In this document: one piece after another, positions 31,475 to 43,421 of the stretch
Layout of the letters: every line of letters begins with the position of its first letter
How positions within the stretch are numbered: position 1 is the first letter of the stretch
Assembly (NCBI GenBank): GCA_028386065.3
Contig: JAKUCV010007280.1
Span: 333,066 to 397,065 of the forward strand
DNA: 64,000 nucleotides
Direction of reading: 5' to 3'
DNA from: Turnera subulata
Lineage: Eukaryota > Streptophyta > Magnoliopsida > Malpighiales > Passifloraceae
Notes under the pieces: generated by a model
What the model saw: only the letters and a program-made list of their open reading frames with translations
What the model was told of the DNA's origin: nothing
The model's database searches: none
Position numbers and translations under genes: made by a program

Positions 31475-32664
31475 TGTAACGACCCGGGTAAAATTTTTGT
31501 AAATTTTACCGTGTCGTTTTGACTTTTACGGTGAATAATAAAGTTTTACCAAGAATTCTACCACTCCAAGATAAAATCCGAGAAGCTACCGAGACTCTCA
31601 ATAATTTTATACGGCTTACCGAGCTCCGGTTTCCGATTTCGAGACTTCAGTTACGCTCTGAAGAATTAATCGGATTTTCCGAGCCTAAGTTGTATTTTCG
31701 GACCCGTGATGGAATTTCTAAAAGACGAAAATGCCCTGTGATGTTAATGGATTAAAAGTTGAACCGAAGGATATTTTGGTCTATTCACGAACCAATAATT
31801 TTGCCGACACTCGAGCCGCGATTTTTCTCTCTCCTGGGCCAACCTCCCTTGTCTTTTTTTCCCCCTTTCTTCTCTATTTTTTTTCCTTTTCCTCTTTTCC
31901 CATTTTCTTTATCTTTTCTTCTTTTCCCATTTATTTTTTATTTCTTTTCCCCACAAACTTCTTCTCTTCCCGATTCTTCTTTTCCTTTCTTCGTCTACCT
32001 AATTACTCTACTATTCCAGATTTTTTTTCCTCCTCTCCTTGTCTTCTTCTTCTCTTCCTCCCCTTTAAATTTTTTCCCCTCGCTGCTCAACTCCACTGCC
32101 GCTGTAACCAGAGGACGCCGCCACGATCTTCCTCACCTCTTTCCCTGCTGCCCGAAGCCGCCGCCCCAACCTTCCTCCTCTCCCTTGCTTTTCCTTCCCT
32201 GTCCATCACCGTCTCTGCTTCAACCTCCCCTGTCTCCGCCAAATTGCTGTCGCCGCCCCTGCTTTGCTCGCAACTGCCACCACGACGAGCCGTCACTGCC
32301 GCCTCCCTTCCTTTCCCGTTCTCGCAACACCGCCACCGCTTCTCACCCTCACACTGCCGATCTAGCCTCCCTCTCCTCTCCAAACACCCACAAGATGCCA
32401 CCGAATCACCGTCTCTGCTTCAACCTCCCCTGTCTCCGCCAAATTGCTGTCGCCGCCCCTGCTTTGCTCGCAACTGCCACCACGACGAGCCGTCACTGCC
32501 GCCTCCCTTCCTTTCCCGTTCTCGCAACACCGCCACCGCTTCTCACCCTCACACTGCCGATCTAGCCTCCCTCTCCTCTCCAAACACCCACAAGATGCCA
32601 CCGTCGTGGGAGAACTGACACGCCTCCATCCTTCTCCCCTCTTCCAATGAGATGACACCAAGGC
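31475..32664 (+). repeat. Element C 5' LTR, part 1
   Basis: Starts TGTAACGACCCGGGTAAAAT. CT-rich and GC-rich stretches with Pro/Ser-rich frames (for example 31731-32618) are LTR composition and not a protein gene; the 3' LTR has the same region with different frames. Broken by Copia 2 after CCAAGGC. Confidence 0.88.
32205..32603 (+). repeat. Perfect 200-bp tandem duplication in element C 5' LTR
   Basis: 32205-32403 is repeated base for base at 32405-32603 (period 200). The 3' LTR has one copy, so the duplication arose after insertion or in assembly. Confidence 0.9.
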
Positions 32665-34138
32665 TGTTAGTGTAATATGCCCAAAAGCCAATCATGGATG
32701 ATTATTTTTAGTCACGTATACACATTAAGGTTATTCCAATAAGTATCGTTTATGAGATAAACGCTTGCACATACTTATAACCCTAGAATATTTCATATTT
32801 TTAACTGTCCCTAGTCGATTATTATTACGGATGGGTTATAATAATAAATTAAGACTAGTGTATGTTGAGAATTGCATATGTGATATGAATTCTACATACG
32901 GGTACAAGTTGGAGAACTTGTGGACTGGACCGACCCACATAAGAACCCTACATGGAACGTTATATGTATGTCAATAGTGGTTCTTATAGATGTAATTGTC
33001 CTCCGACCTGAGATCGTCAAGGTATCCAACATATGAATCATGTACTTTGATATTATTCCTAGTCATCCGTAACTGGGTGGACATAAGGGTAATCATTGGG
33101 TATATGCCGAGTATGTAGTGGGTTTTGATTGATCAAGATGGGATTCGTCCGACCCATATAACAGGTATATTATCGTATGGTTTCTTGATAGAGTTGAACT
33201 GTTAAATGCATGGCCATGCTCGGATTAGGTGATATGGTGATATCATGGGCATCCATTTTATACAGTTAACTCGGGGATCAAGAAACATAGATTAAACATA
33301 TACGAGATTGACATATTCCATGTCTCGTGTTTAATCTTGATAATGGGACGAAGGGACGATGACATATTCCGAGGCATAGAGAATCAGTACTGATCTTGTC
33401 GTTCGGGTAGCAATGATGTGTTGCTAGACGCCGCTCTTTGTTTATAATTGTAAAATGGGATTTTACAATTATTACCGGACGTTACAAGTGCCTACAAGGT
33501 CACACACATAGAACCGTTGATTTGAGCAGGTGGTTGAACCGTGGTTGGACCATAGTTGGACCAGGTGTGGTTGGACCGTGGTTGGACCGTGGTGAGTTGT
33601 GGTCTGATTGTGTTTAGTGGGAGACAATGGTTATGATGGACATCACCATTGGTCCACCTTGTTGGCCATTAGGCTAATTCTTTATGCATTATGGATAGGA
33701 GTGGGGAAGAGTTAAGTGATCAGATCACTCTCCTACCTCTCTCATGTTTTTGCATCAGTTTTCAGACCTCTCCATCATCCTCTCAACCTCTTTTCTTCTT
33801 TGTGAAAGAAAGAAGAGAACAAAACACCCAAAAACACATAGCCCCGGTTTACTCTTGCTAGCACATCAGTCCGGGGAGCTCGAGGCTTGACTCGTGTGAC
33901 GACTCCAAGCTGATCACGGTTCGTGTGGATACCGTAAAGGAGCCAGGCCGTTGTCTAGCTCTTACTGATTCATTCCAGCTATTACGTGAAAGATCCTAAT
34001 CTTCTAGGTACGAAAATTTTATTATACGGTTTATGCATGCTTCACTTGGTTCTTGGTCTGTTTCCCCTGCTTCCGCTGCTTGTTGTGCAAATGACGTTGC
34101 AAATTATGAGTGTCATAATAGCTCTAGGGAAACTTACA
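32665..34138 (+). repeat. Copia 2 5' LTR
   Basis: 1474 bp, TGTTAGTGTAATATGCCC...CTAGGGAAACTTACA. Much closer to its own 3' LTR than to Copia 1. Confidence 0.9.
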
Positions 34139-34139
34139 G

Positions 34140-34151
34140 TGGTAGCGGAGC
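34140..34151 (+). promoter_or_regulatory. Copia 2 primer-binding site
   Basis: TGGTAGCGGAGC after LTR end ACTTACAG. Confidence 0.85.
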
Positions 34152-34592
34152 CTTCTTGTGAAGCTCTAAACCGTATAAGTGATGCATATGTGATATGATC
34201 ATCTTAGCATGTGTAGGAATCATTTTGTGTATGTGATATGCTAAGTGATTTTGAACATGTTGTTCTTGTGTATTATCAAATGATATGCTGGGTTTGTTTT
34301 GGTATGTATGATTTGCCATGCAAATATGTGCATATGTTTGGTATGTTTTGAGTAAATATGCATGATATGTTTTATGTGATAAAGCATGATCATGTCATAT
34401 TGTCTTCAATTGTGTATATGTGATACATATGTTGTTGAGCTTGATTTGTCGAAAGTGTTTTGACAACAAGAACTTGATTGGTATGTGATATCAATCAAGA
34501 CGATCTTGGCAGTAAGTCGAAGAGTTCGACTAAGAAAAATCGAGGGTCGGTTTGTGTATAGAACGATTGTCGTTCAAGTACAGCCAGGAAAC

Positions 34593-35383
34593 AACATCGA
34601 TGTTTGTGAGACAAACATCGATGTTGGCATGATGTTTAGCCATGGCCGAACCTTTATAACATCGATGTTGTGTGACCAACATCGATGTTCTAATGAAGGT
34701 TGGTCTTGGCCGAATGTTCATAACATCGATGTTGTGTGACCAACATCGATGTTCTCATGCAAAATTCTCAAAAACATCGATGTTTAAGAGTTAAGCATCG
34801 ATGTTATTTGAGCTCGGCCAAATTGGTTTGAGTTCCAGAGCTCCAACAACATCGATGTGTGAGTGTCAACATCGATGTTCTTGAGTTCCAGAACCCAAAC
34901 ATCGATGTTATAATGCTACTGCCAAGATATTGAACTTTCAAGTACTCAAAACATCGATGTTTTAGTGTTCAACATCGATGTTTTTGAGCTACTACTAAAT
35001 GGTTTGGAGTTCAAGTACTCAAACATCGATGTTTAAGTGTTAATATCGATGTTCTATGCATTCGGAAATCTCCAACATCGATGTTGGCTTGGAAACATCG
35101 ATGTTTTTCGGGTTCGCAAACTTCAAACATCGATGTTGAAGGGTTCAACATCGATGTTGTGGAGACCGGTAACTTCAATAGCGAATTCGGGGCTGGTGGA
35201 GGCCGAATTGGTGTCTGGCCTGAACAGCAAAGTTGTAGCTCTACTTCGTAGCTTTCCAGGGACAGCAAGTTTGCACAAATCCAAGCTCTACAGCTCTCGA
35301 TATGGCCGAAATGCTAAGTGCTGCCAAGTAGTTGGGAGAATCAGATTCTCAAAACATTGATGTTTAAGTTAGACATCGATATT
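34593..35383 (+). repeat. Array of paired AACATCGATGTT palindromes in Copia 2 leader
   Basis: About sixteen perfect copies and several one-base variants, mostly paired at 19-21 bp. A 180-bp non-array piece (35160-35340, GAATTGGTGTCTGGCCTGAA and CTTTCCAGGGACAGCAAG) separates the last pair; the same piece is in Copia 3 (about 59940-60090) but not in Copia 1. Confidence 0.92.
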
Positions 35384-35949
35384 CACATGTATTTGGTTTC
35401 CAAACTTACATGACATCAATGTATGATTTATCAAGAACAAGCATTTGATGTGCTGGAATTATATGTTGATGAAAAATATTAAGTTCTTAGTTGCCTTCCA
35501 TGATAAGCACTCATCAAGCCTAAGATCGACAATTGGTAGGTTTTTGCCAAAGCAAGGTGCCATTGTCTATCCTAGGAAGATGCGAGTGGATAATTGTAAT
35601 ATCTCGACTGTTTATTGTGGGTGTGGACTTAACTAGGTTATCTTAATAGGATTAAAGACCTAGAGGCAAGGGTTGAGCAATGTCTATAAGATAGACTTGG
35701 ACAAGGTGTTGTTCACTCAACTATCCAAGAGTTGCATAGAGATGTAATTGACAAGAGTTGTCTACCTAAATAGCTATGATATAAGTTTATCAGCCAAAGC
35801 TGACTTATGTTGTAGTGAAATATGGATCTTGGCCTACTTATATAATTGTCTTGATTTATGTAGTAGGAGCACATTTAATAGAATTCCTTATTAAATGATT
35901 TGTATGCATGACTGTTATTTGTGTGAGTTGTTCTTGTTGTAGAATTACC
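35384..35949 (+). other. Copia 2 leader before gag
   Basis: Non-coding, homologous to Copia 1 6614-7181. Confidence 0.65.
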
Positions 35950-36600
35950 ATGGCACAAAACACTAGCACATATTATTGCGATTGGTCCTTGAGTAGGACA
36001 AGCTGAATAGGAATAGTTTCCTAGAGTGGCATCACATTTTGAGGATAGTCTTCAAACAAGAAAAATTTGTATGTCCTTGAAGGGCCTGTTCTTAATGAAT
36101 TGGCGCCTAATGCTTCTAGGGCAGAAGTAGATGCTTGTGAGTAGCATGTTGATGATGCATTGGATGTTGCATGCCTTATGCTAATTTCCATAGACTCTGA
36201 GCTTCAGAAGCAAGATGAGAACATGTGGGCGTTCGATATGATCGAATACCTGAAATTGCTCTGAGGAGAGCAAGTAAGGCATGGGAGGTACGAGACCTCT
36301 AAGGCATTGTTCCAATGCAAGATGGCTAAGTTATCACCCGTTAGACCTCATGTGCTCAAGATGATTAGATACATTGAGAGCCTTAGGGGTCTTGGTTTCC
36401 TTTGAAAAGGAAAGGGTAAAGCAAAGTTAGAGAAGAAGAAGTAATGTACCAAAAGGTTTGGTGCATGTGCATCTTCTTATTCTGATGTGCTAAAACCCAA
36501 GGGTGGTGTTGCAAAGAAGGAAATTGTTTCCGTTGCAACAAACCAGGCCATTAGAAACGCAACTGCCCTGTTTACCTTGAAGAGGTAAAGAAGCAGAAGG
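35950..36600 (+). pseudogene. gag: Copia 2 gag relic
   Basis: ATG at 35950 begins MAQNTST, as in Copia 1, but the frame breaks within 20 codons. Pieces recognisable by comparison with Copia 1 continue to about 36420, and the zinc-knuckle segment near 36530-36590 reads NCFRCNKPGH then a stop and KRNC. The Cys residues lost in Copia 1 are present here. Confidence 0.75.
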
Positions 36601-37450
36601 GAAGTGAGACTTCCGCTTCAGGTATTTTGTTATAGAGGCTAATATCTCTACCTCTGCATCGTGGGTATAAGATACCGGATGAGGTTCTCACATTTGAGGA
36701 AATGTGAAGGAACTGAGAAAGAGTGGGAGATTGGCTAAGGATGAGATAAACCTACGCCTCGGAATTGGAGCAAGAGATGCTACATTAGCCGTAGGGACTT
36801 TCTATCTATCCTTACCAAATGGTTTGGTTTTAGAACTGGACAATTGTTATTATGTGCCTACCGTAAGCAGGAATTTGATTTCTGTGTCTTGTATGGACAA
36901 GAAAAGTTTTTCGTTGATAATAAAGAACAATTGTTGTTCTATTTATTTCAAAGAAATTGATTATGGTATGGTTTGCATGTTCTAAAACTATAAACGTCTG
37001 TCTATAACGTTAATACGAAGAAGGTTAGATTGAATGATTCTAGTGAAACCTATCTCTGGCATAGTCGTTTGGGCCATATAAACGAGACTCGTATTCCTAA
37101 ACTCCATAAAGTTGGATTTTAGACTCACTTGATTTTGAATCATATGAGATATATGAGTCATGTTTATTAGGCAAAATGACTAAGGCTTCCTTTACGGGTA
37201 AAGGTGAAGAGCCTAGGACTTGGTAGGTCTAATACATACTGATGTATGCGAACCTATGTCTACACAGGCTAGAGGTGGTTTTCAATACTTCATTACATTT
37301 ACTGATGACTTCAGTAGATACGGCTATGTGTATCTAATGAGACACAAGTCAGAATCCTTTGAAAAGTTCAAAGAATTCAAGAATGAAGTACAGAATCGAC
37401 TCGGAAAAGTATTAAGATACTTCGATAAGATCGAGGAGGTGAATGCTTAG
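36601..37450 (+). pseudogene. Copia 2 protease and integrase relic
   Basis: Protease region: the DTG motif is damaged (GTATAAGATACCGGATGAGG gives stops around DTG). The frame 36704-36985 keeps LRLGIGARDATLAVGTFYLS and NLISVSCMDKKSFS. The integrase frame 37220-37450 keeps LIHTDVCEPMSTQARGGFQY and SRYGYVYLMRHKSESFEKFK; the second catalytic Asp region is frameshifted. Confidence 0.75.
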
Positions 37451-37978
37451 GCCGAGAGTTTCTTGATCATCTAAAGTGTTGTGGTATAGTATCACAAATT
37501 TCTCCTCCAAGTACACTCCTTCAAATGGTGTATCTAATAGGAGGAACCGAACCTTGCTGGACATGGTTCGTTCTATGATGAGTCAAGCTCACCTTCTATT
37601 TCCTTTTAAGGACATGCATTATTGAGTGCTGCATTTCACTATACCGTGTTCCATCTAATCGGTTGGATAGACACCATATGTGATATGGATTGGGAAGCGT
37701 CCCAATTTGTCTTTTATGAGGACTTAGGGTTGTGAGGCTTACGTGAGACGTGAAGCATCAGATAAACTCGACCCTAAATCTGACAAGTGCCTTTTGTATG
37801 ATACCTTAAAGAGTATCATTTCTATAATCCTTAGAGCACAAAGTGTTTGTGGCTCAGAATGCTATTTTTCTAAAAAGTGTGTCTATTTCTAGAAGAATCA
37901 GTGGGAGGAAAATAGAACTCGAAGAAGTTCGAGATAAAGAGGCAGAGATGGAACAAAGGACAGGATCCACAAGTTGTT
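37451..37978 (+). pseudogene. Copia 2 integrase C-terminal relic
   Basis: By comparison with Copia 1 8773-9300, with deletions and frameshifts; no open frame above about 50 codons. Confidence 0.6.
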
Positions 37979-38640
37979 GTGGATGAGAATCCTATACCAC
38001 TAACACATGGACCGCGTAGGTCGGATAGGATTCGGCGTGAGCCCGAGAGATATGGATTTCTCGTGACTCATACCGGTGATGTGATGCTCATAAGTAAGGA
38101 AGAGCCCACTTCCTATCAGCTGACCATTACGGGTCTTGACTCCAAGAAGTGGCTTGAAGCTATGAATTCGGAAATGGAATCCATGTATCAAAACAAGGTA
38201 TGGACCTTGTTTGATCCACCTGAAAGGGTAAAACCTATAGGGTGCAAATGGGTCTTTGTGAAAGACCGACATAGATGGCAATGTGATTACCTTTAAAGGG
38301 CAATTGGTTGCAAAAGGTTTCAAGCAAGTTCATAGTATTGACTATGATGAAACCTTCTCACCAGTCGCCATAGTTAAATCCATCCGGATTCTATTGGTTA
38401 TAGCTGGGAGTTGCGAAGGTCCATTTGTGGACCAAAGCAAGCTTCAAGGAGTTGGAATCTTTGTTTTTAATGAAGTAATCAAAGAATTTGGTTTCATTAA
38501 AAGTGAAGATGATTCATGTGTTTACAAAAGGTTAGTGGGAGCACTATTGTTTTCTTGTTGTTGTAGGTCGACGACATCCTACTTATTGAGAATGATATTC
38601 CGACACTAAAGTCTGTAAAGACTTGGTTAGGAAAGTATTT
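37979..38640 (+). pseudogene. Copia 2 reverse transcriptase relic
   Basis: The frame 37979-38296 holds GPRRSDRIRREPERYGF and VWTLFDPPERVKPIGCKWVF; 38283-38609 holds DYDETFSPVAIVKSIRILLV, then jumps to FVFNEVIKEFGFIKSEDDSC. The segment with the first catalytic Asp (MDVKTAF in Copia 1) is deleted. At the YVDD site the Tyr codon is TAG while VDD is kept. Confidence 0.8.
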
Positions 38641-39330
38641 CTCAATGAAGGACTTAGGAGGAGCTACCTAAGTGTTAGGTATTAAGATCTATAGAGATAG
38701 ATCCAAAAGGCTTCTCGGGCTAAGTCAGAGTACATATATTGACAAGATGCTAAAGAGGTTTAGCATGCAAGATTCCAAGAAGGATTTCTTGCCCATGTCA
38801 CATGGCATATTTCTCTTAAAGAGTCAATGTCCTAGTACCACTGGGGAGAGAGAGCGGATGAGTAAGATCCCTTGTGCTTCGGTAATAGGATCTATCATGT
38901 ATGCCATATTATGTACTCGACCGAATGTCTCTTACGCTCTGAGTGTCACGAGCAGATGCCAATCAGATCCCGGTGAAAGTCACTGGACAACAGTTATATA
39001 TCCTTAAGTACTTGAGAAGCACTAAGGATACATTCCTGATTTACAGAAGCGTTAATGGGCTTGTTGTAAAGTGTTACAAAGATGCTTGCTTCCAAACAGA
39101 CAGGGATGATTTTATATCGCAAACAGTTTATGTGTTTTTCTTGGATTGTGGCGCTGTTTGCTGGAAGAGTTCCAGGCAAGAAACAGTTGTCCACTTTACA
39201 ACTGTGGCTGTACAAAGTTCCGTTTGAGAACTATGCATCAGATCTTTTGACTGAGCCTCTCACACAGCATAAGCATGATGGTCATGCTAGATCCACATGT
39301 ATGAGATATATGGATGATTGGCTTTAGTGC
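38641..39330 (+). pseudogene. Copia 2 RT thumb/RNase H relic
   Basis: The frame 38672-39007 keeps LGIKIYRDRSKRLLGLSQST and SKIPCASVIGSIMYAILCTR. RNase H remnants follow (YKDACFQTDRDD, YVFFLDCGAVCWKSSRQETV); the middle with the catalytic Glu and Asp is largely deleted before LTEPLTQHKHDGHARS and YMDDWL. Confidence 0.78.
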
Positions 39331-39341
39331 AAGTGGGAGAT
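39330..39341 (+). promoter_or_regulatory. Copia 2 polypurine tract
   Basis: CAAGTGGGAGAT directly before the 3' LTR. Confidence 0.8.
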
Positions 39342-40849
39342 TGTTAGTGTAATATGCCCAAAAGCCAATCATGGATGATTATTTGTAGTCACGTATACAC
39401 ATTAAGGTTATTCCAATAAGTATCGTTTATGAGATAAACGCTTGCACATACTTATAACCCTAGAATATTTCATATTCTTAAATGTCCCTAGTCGATTATT
39501 ATTATGGATGGGTTGTAATAATAAATCAAGACTAGCGTATGTTGAGAATTTATATGTGATATGAATTCTACATACGGGTACAAGTTGGAGAACTTGTGGA
39601 CTGGACCGACCCACATAAGAACCCTACATGGAACGTTATATGTATGTCATTAGTGGTTCTTATAGATGTGATTGTCCTCCGACCTGAGATCGTCAAGGTA
39701 TCCAACATATGAATCATGTACTTTGATATTATTCCTAGTCACCCGTAACTGGGTGGACATAAGGGTAATCATTGGGTATGTGCCGAGTATGTAGTGGGTT
39801 TTGAATGATCAAGAGGGGATTCGTCCAACCCATATAACGGGTATATTATCGGATGGTTTCTTGATAGAGTTGAACTGTAAATGCACGGCCGTGCTCGGAT
39901 TATGATATGTTGATATCATTGGTATCCGTTTTACACAGTTAACTCGAGGATCAAGAAACCGAGATTAAACATATACGAGATTGACATATTCCATGTCTCG
40001 GTTTAATCTTTATAATGGGACGAAGGGACGATGACATATTCCGAGGCATAGAGAATCAGTACTGATCTTGTCGTTCGGGTAGCAATGATGTGTTGCTAGA
40101 TGCCGCTCTTTGTTTATAATTGTAAAATGGGATTTTACAATTATTGCCGGACGTTACAAGTGCCTACAGGGTCACACACATAGAACCGTTGTTTCGAGCA
40201 GGTGGTTGAACCGTGGTTGGACCGGGAGTGGTTGGATCATGGTTAAACCAGGGTCGTTTTGGGATCAATAATTAAGTAAATTATTGATCAGCATGAGCTG
40301 TGGTGAGTTGTGGTCTGATTGTGTTTAGTGGGAGACAATGGTTATGATGGACATCACCATTGGTCCACCTTGTTGGCCATTAGGCTAATTCTTTATGCAT
40401 TATGGATGGGAGTGGGGAAGAGTTAAGTGATCAGATCACTCTCCTACCTCTCTCATGTTTTTGCATCAGTTTTCAGACCTCTCCATCATCCTCTCAACCT
40501 CTCTTCTTCTTTGTGAAAGAAAGAAGAGAACAAAACACCCAAAAACACATAGCCCCGGTTTACTCTTGCTAGCACATCAGTCCGGGGAGCTCGAGGCTTG
40601 ACTCGTGTGACGACTCCAAGCTGGTCATGGTTTGTGTGGATACCGTAGAGGAGCCAGGCCATTGTCTAGCTCTTACTGATTCATTCCAGCTATTAGGTGA
40701 AAGATCCTAATCTTCTAGGTAGGAAAATTTTATTATACGGTTTATGCATGCTTCACTTGGTTCTTGGTCTGTTTCCCCTGCTTCCGCTGCTTGTTGTGCA
40801 AATGACGTTGCAAATTATGAGTGTCATAATAGCTCTAGGGAAACTTACA
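39342..40849 (+). repeat. Copia 2 3' LTR proper
   Basis: 1508 bp, TGTTAGTGTAATATGCCC...GGGAAACTTACA. High similarity to the 5' LTR. Confidence 0.9.
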
Positions 40850-40944
40850 GTGGTAGCGGAGCCTTCTTGTGAAGCTCTAAACCGTATAAGTGATGCATAT
40901 GTGATATGATCATCTTAGCATGTGTAGCTCTAGGGAAACTTACA
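40850..40944 (+). repeat. Extra PBS-leader piece plus LTR end at the 3' terminus of Copia 2
   Basis: After the LTR end, the element's own PBS and leader (GTGGTAGCGGAGCCTTCTTG.. to CATCTTAGCATGTGTAG) are copied, followed by a second LTR end AGCTCTAGGGAAACTTACA (40926-40944). The AAGGC target duplication comes only after this, so the piece was part of the inserted DNA. The switch point shares TAG. Confidence 0.85.
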
Positions 40945-40949
40945 AAGGC

Positions 40950-43212
40950 TGGGTGAGTCCTCGCCCGGGCTTTCCCATCTTCTTCTCACGTGTTAATTAT
41001 TTGTTGGTTTTAATTAATTTGAGCTTATGGTTGAATAATTGGTTTTAAGTTGGGCTTAACGGGTCTTAATTGATTGTTGTGGGTTTCTGCTTCTTGTGGA
41101 TACGAGTAGACATGGCGTTAATGGTGGTTCTGTGGTTGTGTGTTATGGTGTTTTGGGCGTTGGACGTGGTGGTTTGGTGGTGTTTCGGCCACCGAAAAGT
41201 TGTTGTGGTGATGGTGTCACTGCTGGTGGTCGGGTTGCTGGCATGGTGGTATGGTGTTGATGTTTTGATGGCTGTGGAACAGTAGCCAGTGAGTACTTTG
41301 GGCTGCCCTAAACAGTGATTGTCGGAATCCAGCGAGGTTCCGATGTCTCGAGAATTTTCCGGTGATGTCTTGGGTATTTTCCTGTAAACCCGGATATGGA
41401 CTTTTGGGTAATTATCAGACCCTTGGACCATTTACAAACATTAACGGACCCGGATTTTTGTAAGGGCGTTAACAAACGAACGTTTAATTTAATTAATCTA
41501 ATGTTAATTTTATGGTTTATGCTTTAATTTCATTTATGCCTTTATTTAATTTTCCGATTGAGCTATAAAGAAGGCCCATGGTATTATTCATTTTTTCCGG
41601 TTTTATTTATATTTTACTTGGGCTGTTATTAATAAAATGACTAAATATATATCCTACTACATTATTATTAGCTAATTAATAATGGGCTATAACTCGATAA
41701 ATATATAAATACATATACGGTTATATATGGTTCACCTAATGAATGTATACATATTATCTTTTCATGAGCGACTAAAGGGCCGTGATATCGGCTTGGACGC
41801 TCGGTTACGATTTTAATATAAAATTGAGTATGATAAATGTATTGGGTAATTAAAGAGATGATAAAAATGGAAAACGGTATAAGACAAGCCGACTAATAAA
41901 TGTTAAAATCGGTATCATGCATGATCAACTTTGTTTGTGCATCATATGTGACTATTGTTGTTATAAATATAGGGATATTGAGGCTTAGCCAGATATCGGC
42001 ATCTAAAGAGCATCAGGTGAGGATATAAACTTATAAACCTCGGTATGCTGCATGTGATACTCGAACTGCTGTTTGAATTGATTATTGGTGCTTGTATTGA
42101 TTGTGATATTGTTGTGATTTCTGCTGTGATGTTTGGGCCCTGTGTGCCTGATGCCTTTGTGCTTGATTGTATGGGTACTGTTGGACCATATGATGCTGGT
42201 CATGATGAAATCTTAGTTTGAAATCCTTGATTTGATTTTCTTATGGCAAGTGTGCCAAGTGGATTATTTGTAAACGAGTATACCCTGTTGTGTTGTTGAT
42301 AACAGTAACCTAAATTGACATATGGGATTCGTTTCCCAGATGTGCTGTGAGGCTGAGTGCCTGCTCGGGATATATGGTGAGTTTGATAGACAAGGTTACT
42401 GTTAGACAGTGGAAAAGAAATATTAAAATAATAAAAAATGGTAACATCACTTAGACATCTAGATGTCACGTGAAGGGTAAAGGTATGACTGGGTGGTAGC
42501 CGCTTGTGATATGTGTTTTGTTGGCCATTTATGAGGGGCTTGGAGTCCTCTCAGCCGTTGAGCTTGGGGTGTCACGGTTTCTATTTATGATTTTATTTGA
42601 TTTGATTTAACGGGGAGTACCCTGGGGTTAACTAACCTGGCTACCAAGTACGACCGATACTTATCACGTGACAGGGCCATAATAATAAAATTGGAAAATC
42701 TGTTGACGGTTGTCGAAATGACTAAGTGGTCTGGATAAGCAATAAGCTGACGGTCTAAGAGTTTTAGCCAGATAAATGTTTGGATTCCCTGTTGTGTTGT
42801 GCTTGCTGTGATTTGTTGTTCTTGTCGCTGGTTCGATGTTATTGTAGTTGCTTGTATATTGTGGTTTATTATTTTAAAGGTGAGACAGTGGTTGGTCTCA
42901 CCCCTCACACAGTCCATGTAGGTTAGATCGTCGTAAAAACAGGATTGCATTCCGGAGGCAGCAGTGTTTCCTCGAAAAGGACTTAGATCCATTAGCTTGC
43001 GTTAAGCTTGCATAATCTGTCACTAAATACATGGAAAATGCTTCCGCTGTTCTGATGATGATGTTCCTCTATCGGATGATGGAAGTGTGATTTTGTGACT
43101 AATTGATGATGCTATTATCATGTATTTGCATTTTTATTATTCAATGGCCACGTGGCCATACTATTACTCAATAATTACTGTTTGTTTGGTAAATGGAAGT
43201 CGGGTCATTTCA
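40950..43212 (+). repeat. Element C 5' LTR, part 2
   Basis: Resumes TGGGTGAGTCCTCG, matching 46624 onward of the 3' LTR, and ends AAGTCGGGTCATTTCA before the PBS. Contains GGTGAG donor-like and CATGTAG|GTTAGATCG acceptor-like junctions as in the other LTRs. Apparent ORFs on either strand are not genes. Confidence 0.88.
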
Positions 43213-43215
43213 GTT

Positions 43216-43227
43216 TGGTAGCAGAGC
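43216..43227 (+). promoter_or_regulatory. Element C primer-binding site
   Basis: TGGTAGCAGAGC, three bases after the LTR end. Confidence 0.85.
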
Positions 43228-43421
43228 GGGCAGTAGGTCCTTGGGTGATTGTTATGCTTGATTGTTGCATAGCTCGCTCCACATGAATATCATGAATGCA
43301 TGCATACTCATATAGCTAGTGCATTATAGATCCAGTTGAGGGACACCAACTGCCGCAGAACATTCATATAGAGATAACTGATCTCACACACATGCTTAAC
43401 AGATTATTATTATTATTAATA

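Larger units (their letters stand above)
32665..40944 (+). mobile_element. Copia 2: defective Ty1/copia retrotransposon nested in element C
   Basis: 5' LTR 32665-34138, PBS 34140-34151, leader with palindrome array, decayed gag-pol, PPT AAGTGGGAGAT, 3' LTR from 39342. Target duplication AAGGC at 32660-32664 and 40945-40949. Same family as Copia 1 and Copia 3. Coding regions carry many stops, frameshifts and deletions. The 3' end carries an extra 95-bp piece that includes a second PBS. Confidence 0.92.

Noticed and set aside
30848..31522. Phe-rich frames of 60-130 codons (also 49389-49754)
   Set aside because: T-rich intron sequence read as protein; no motif and no conservation.
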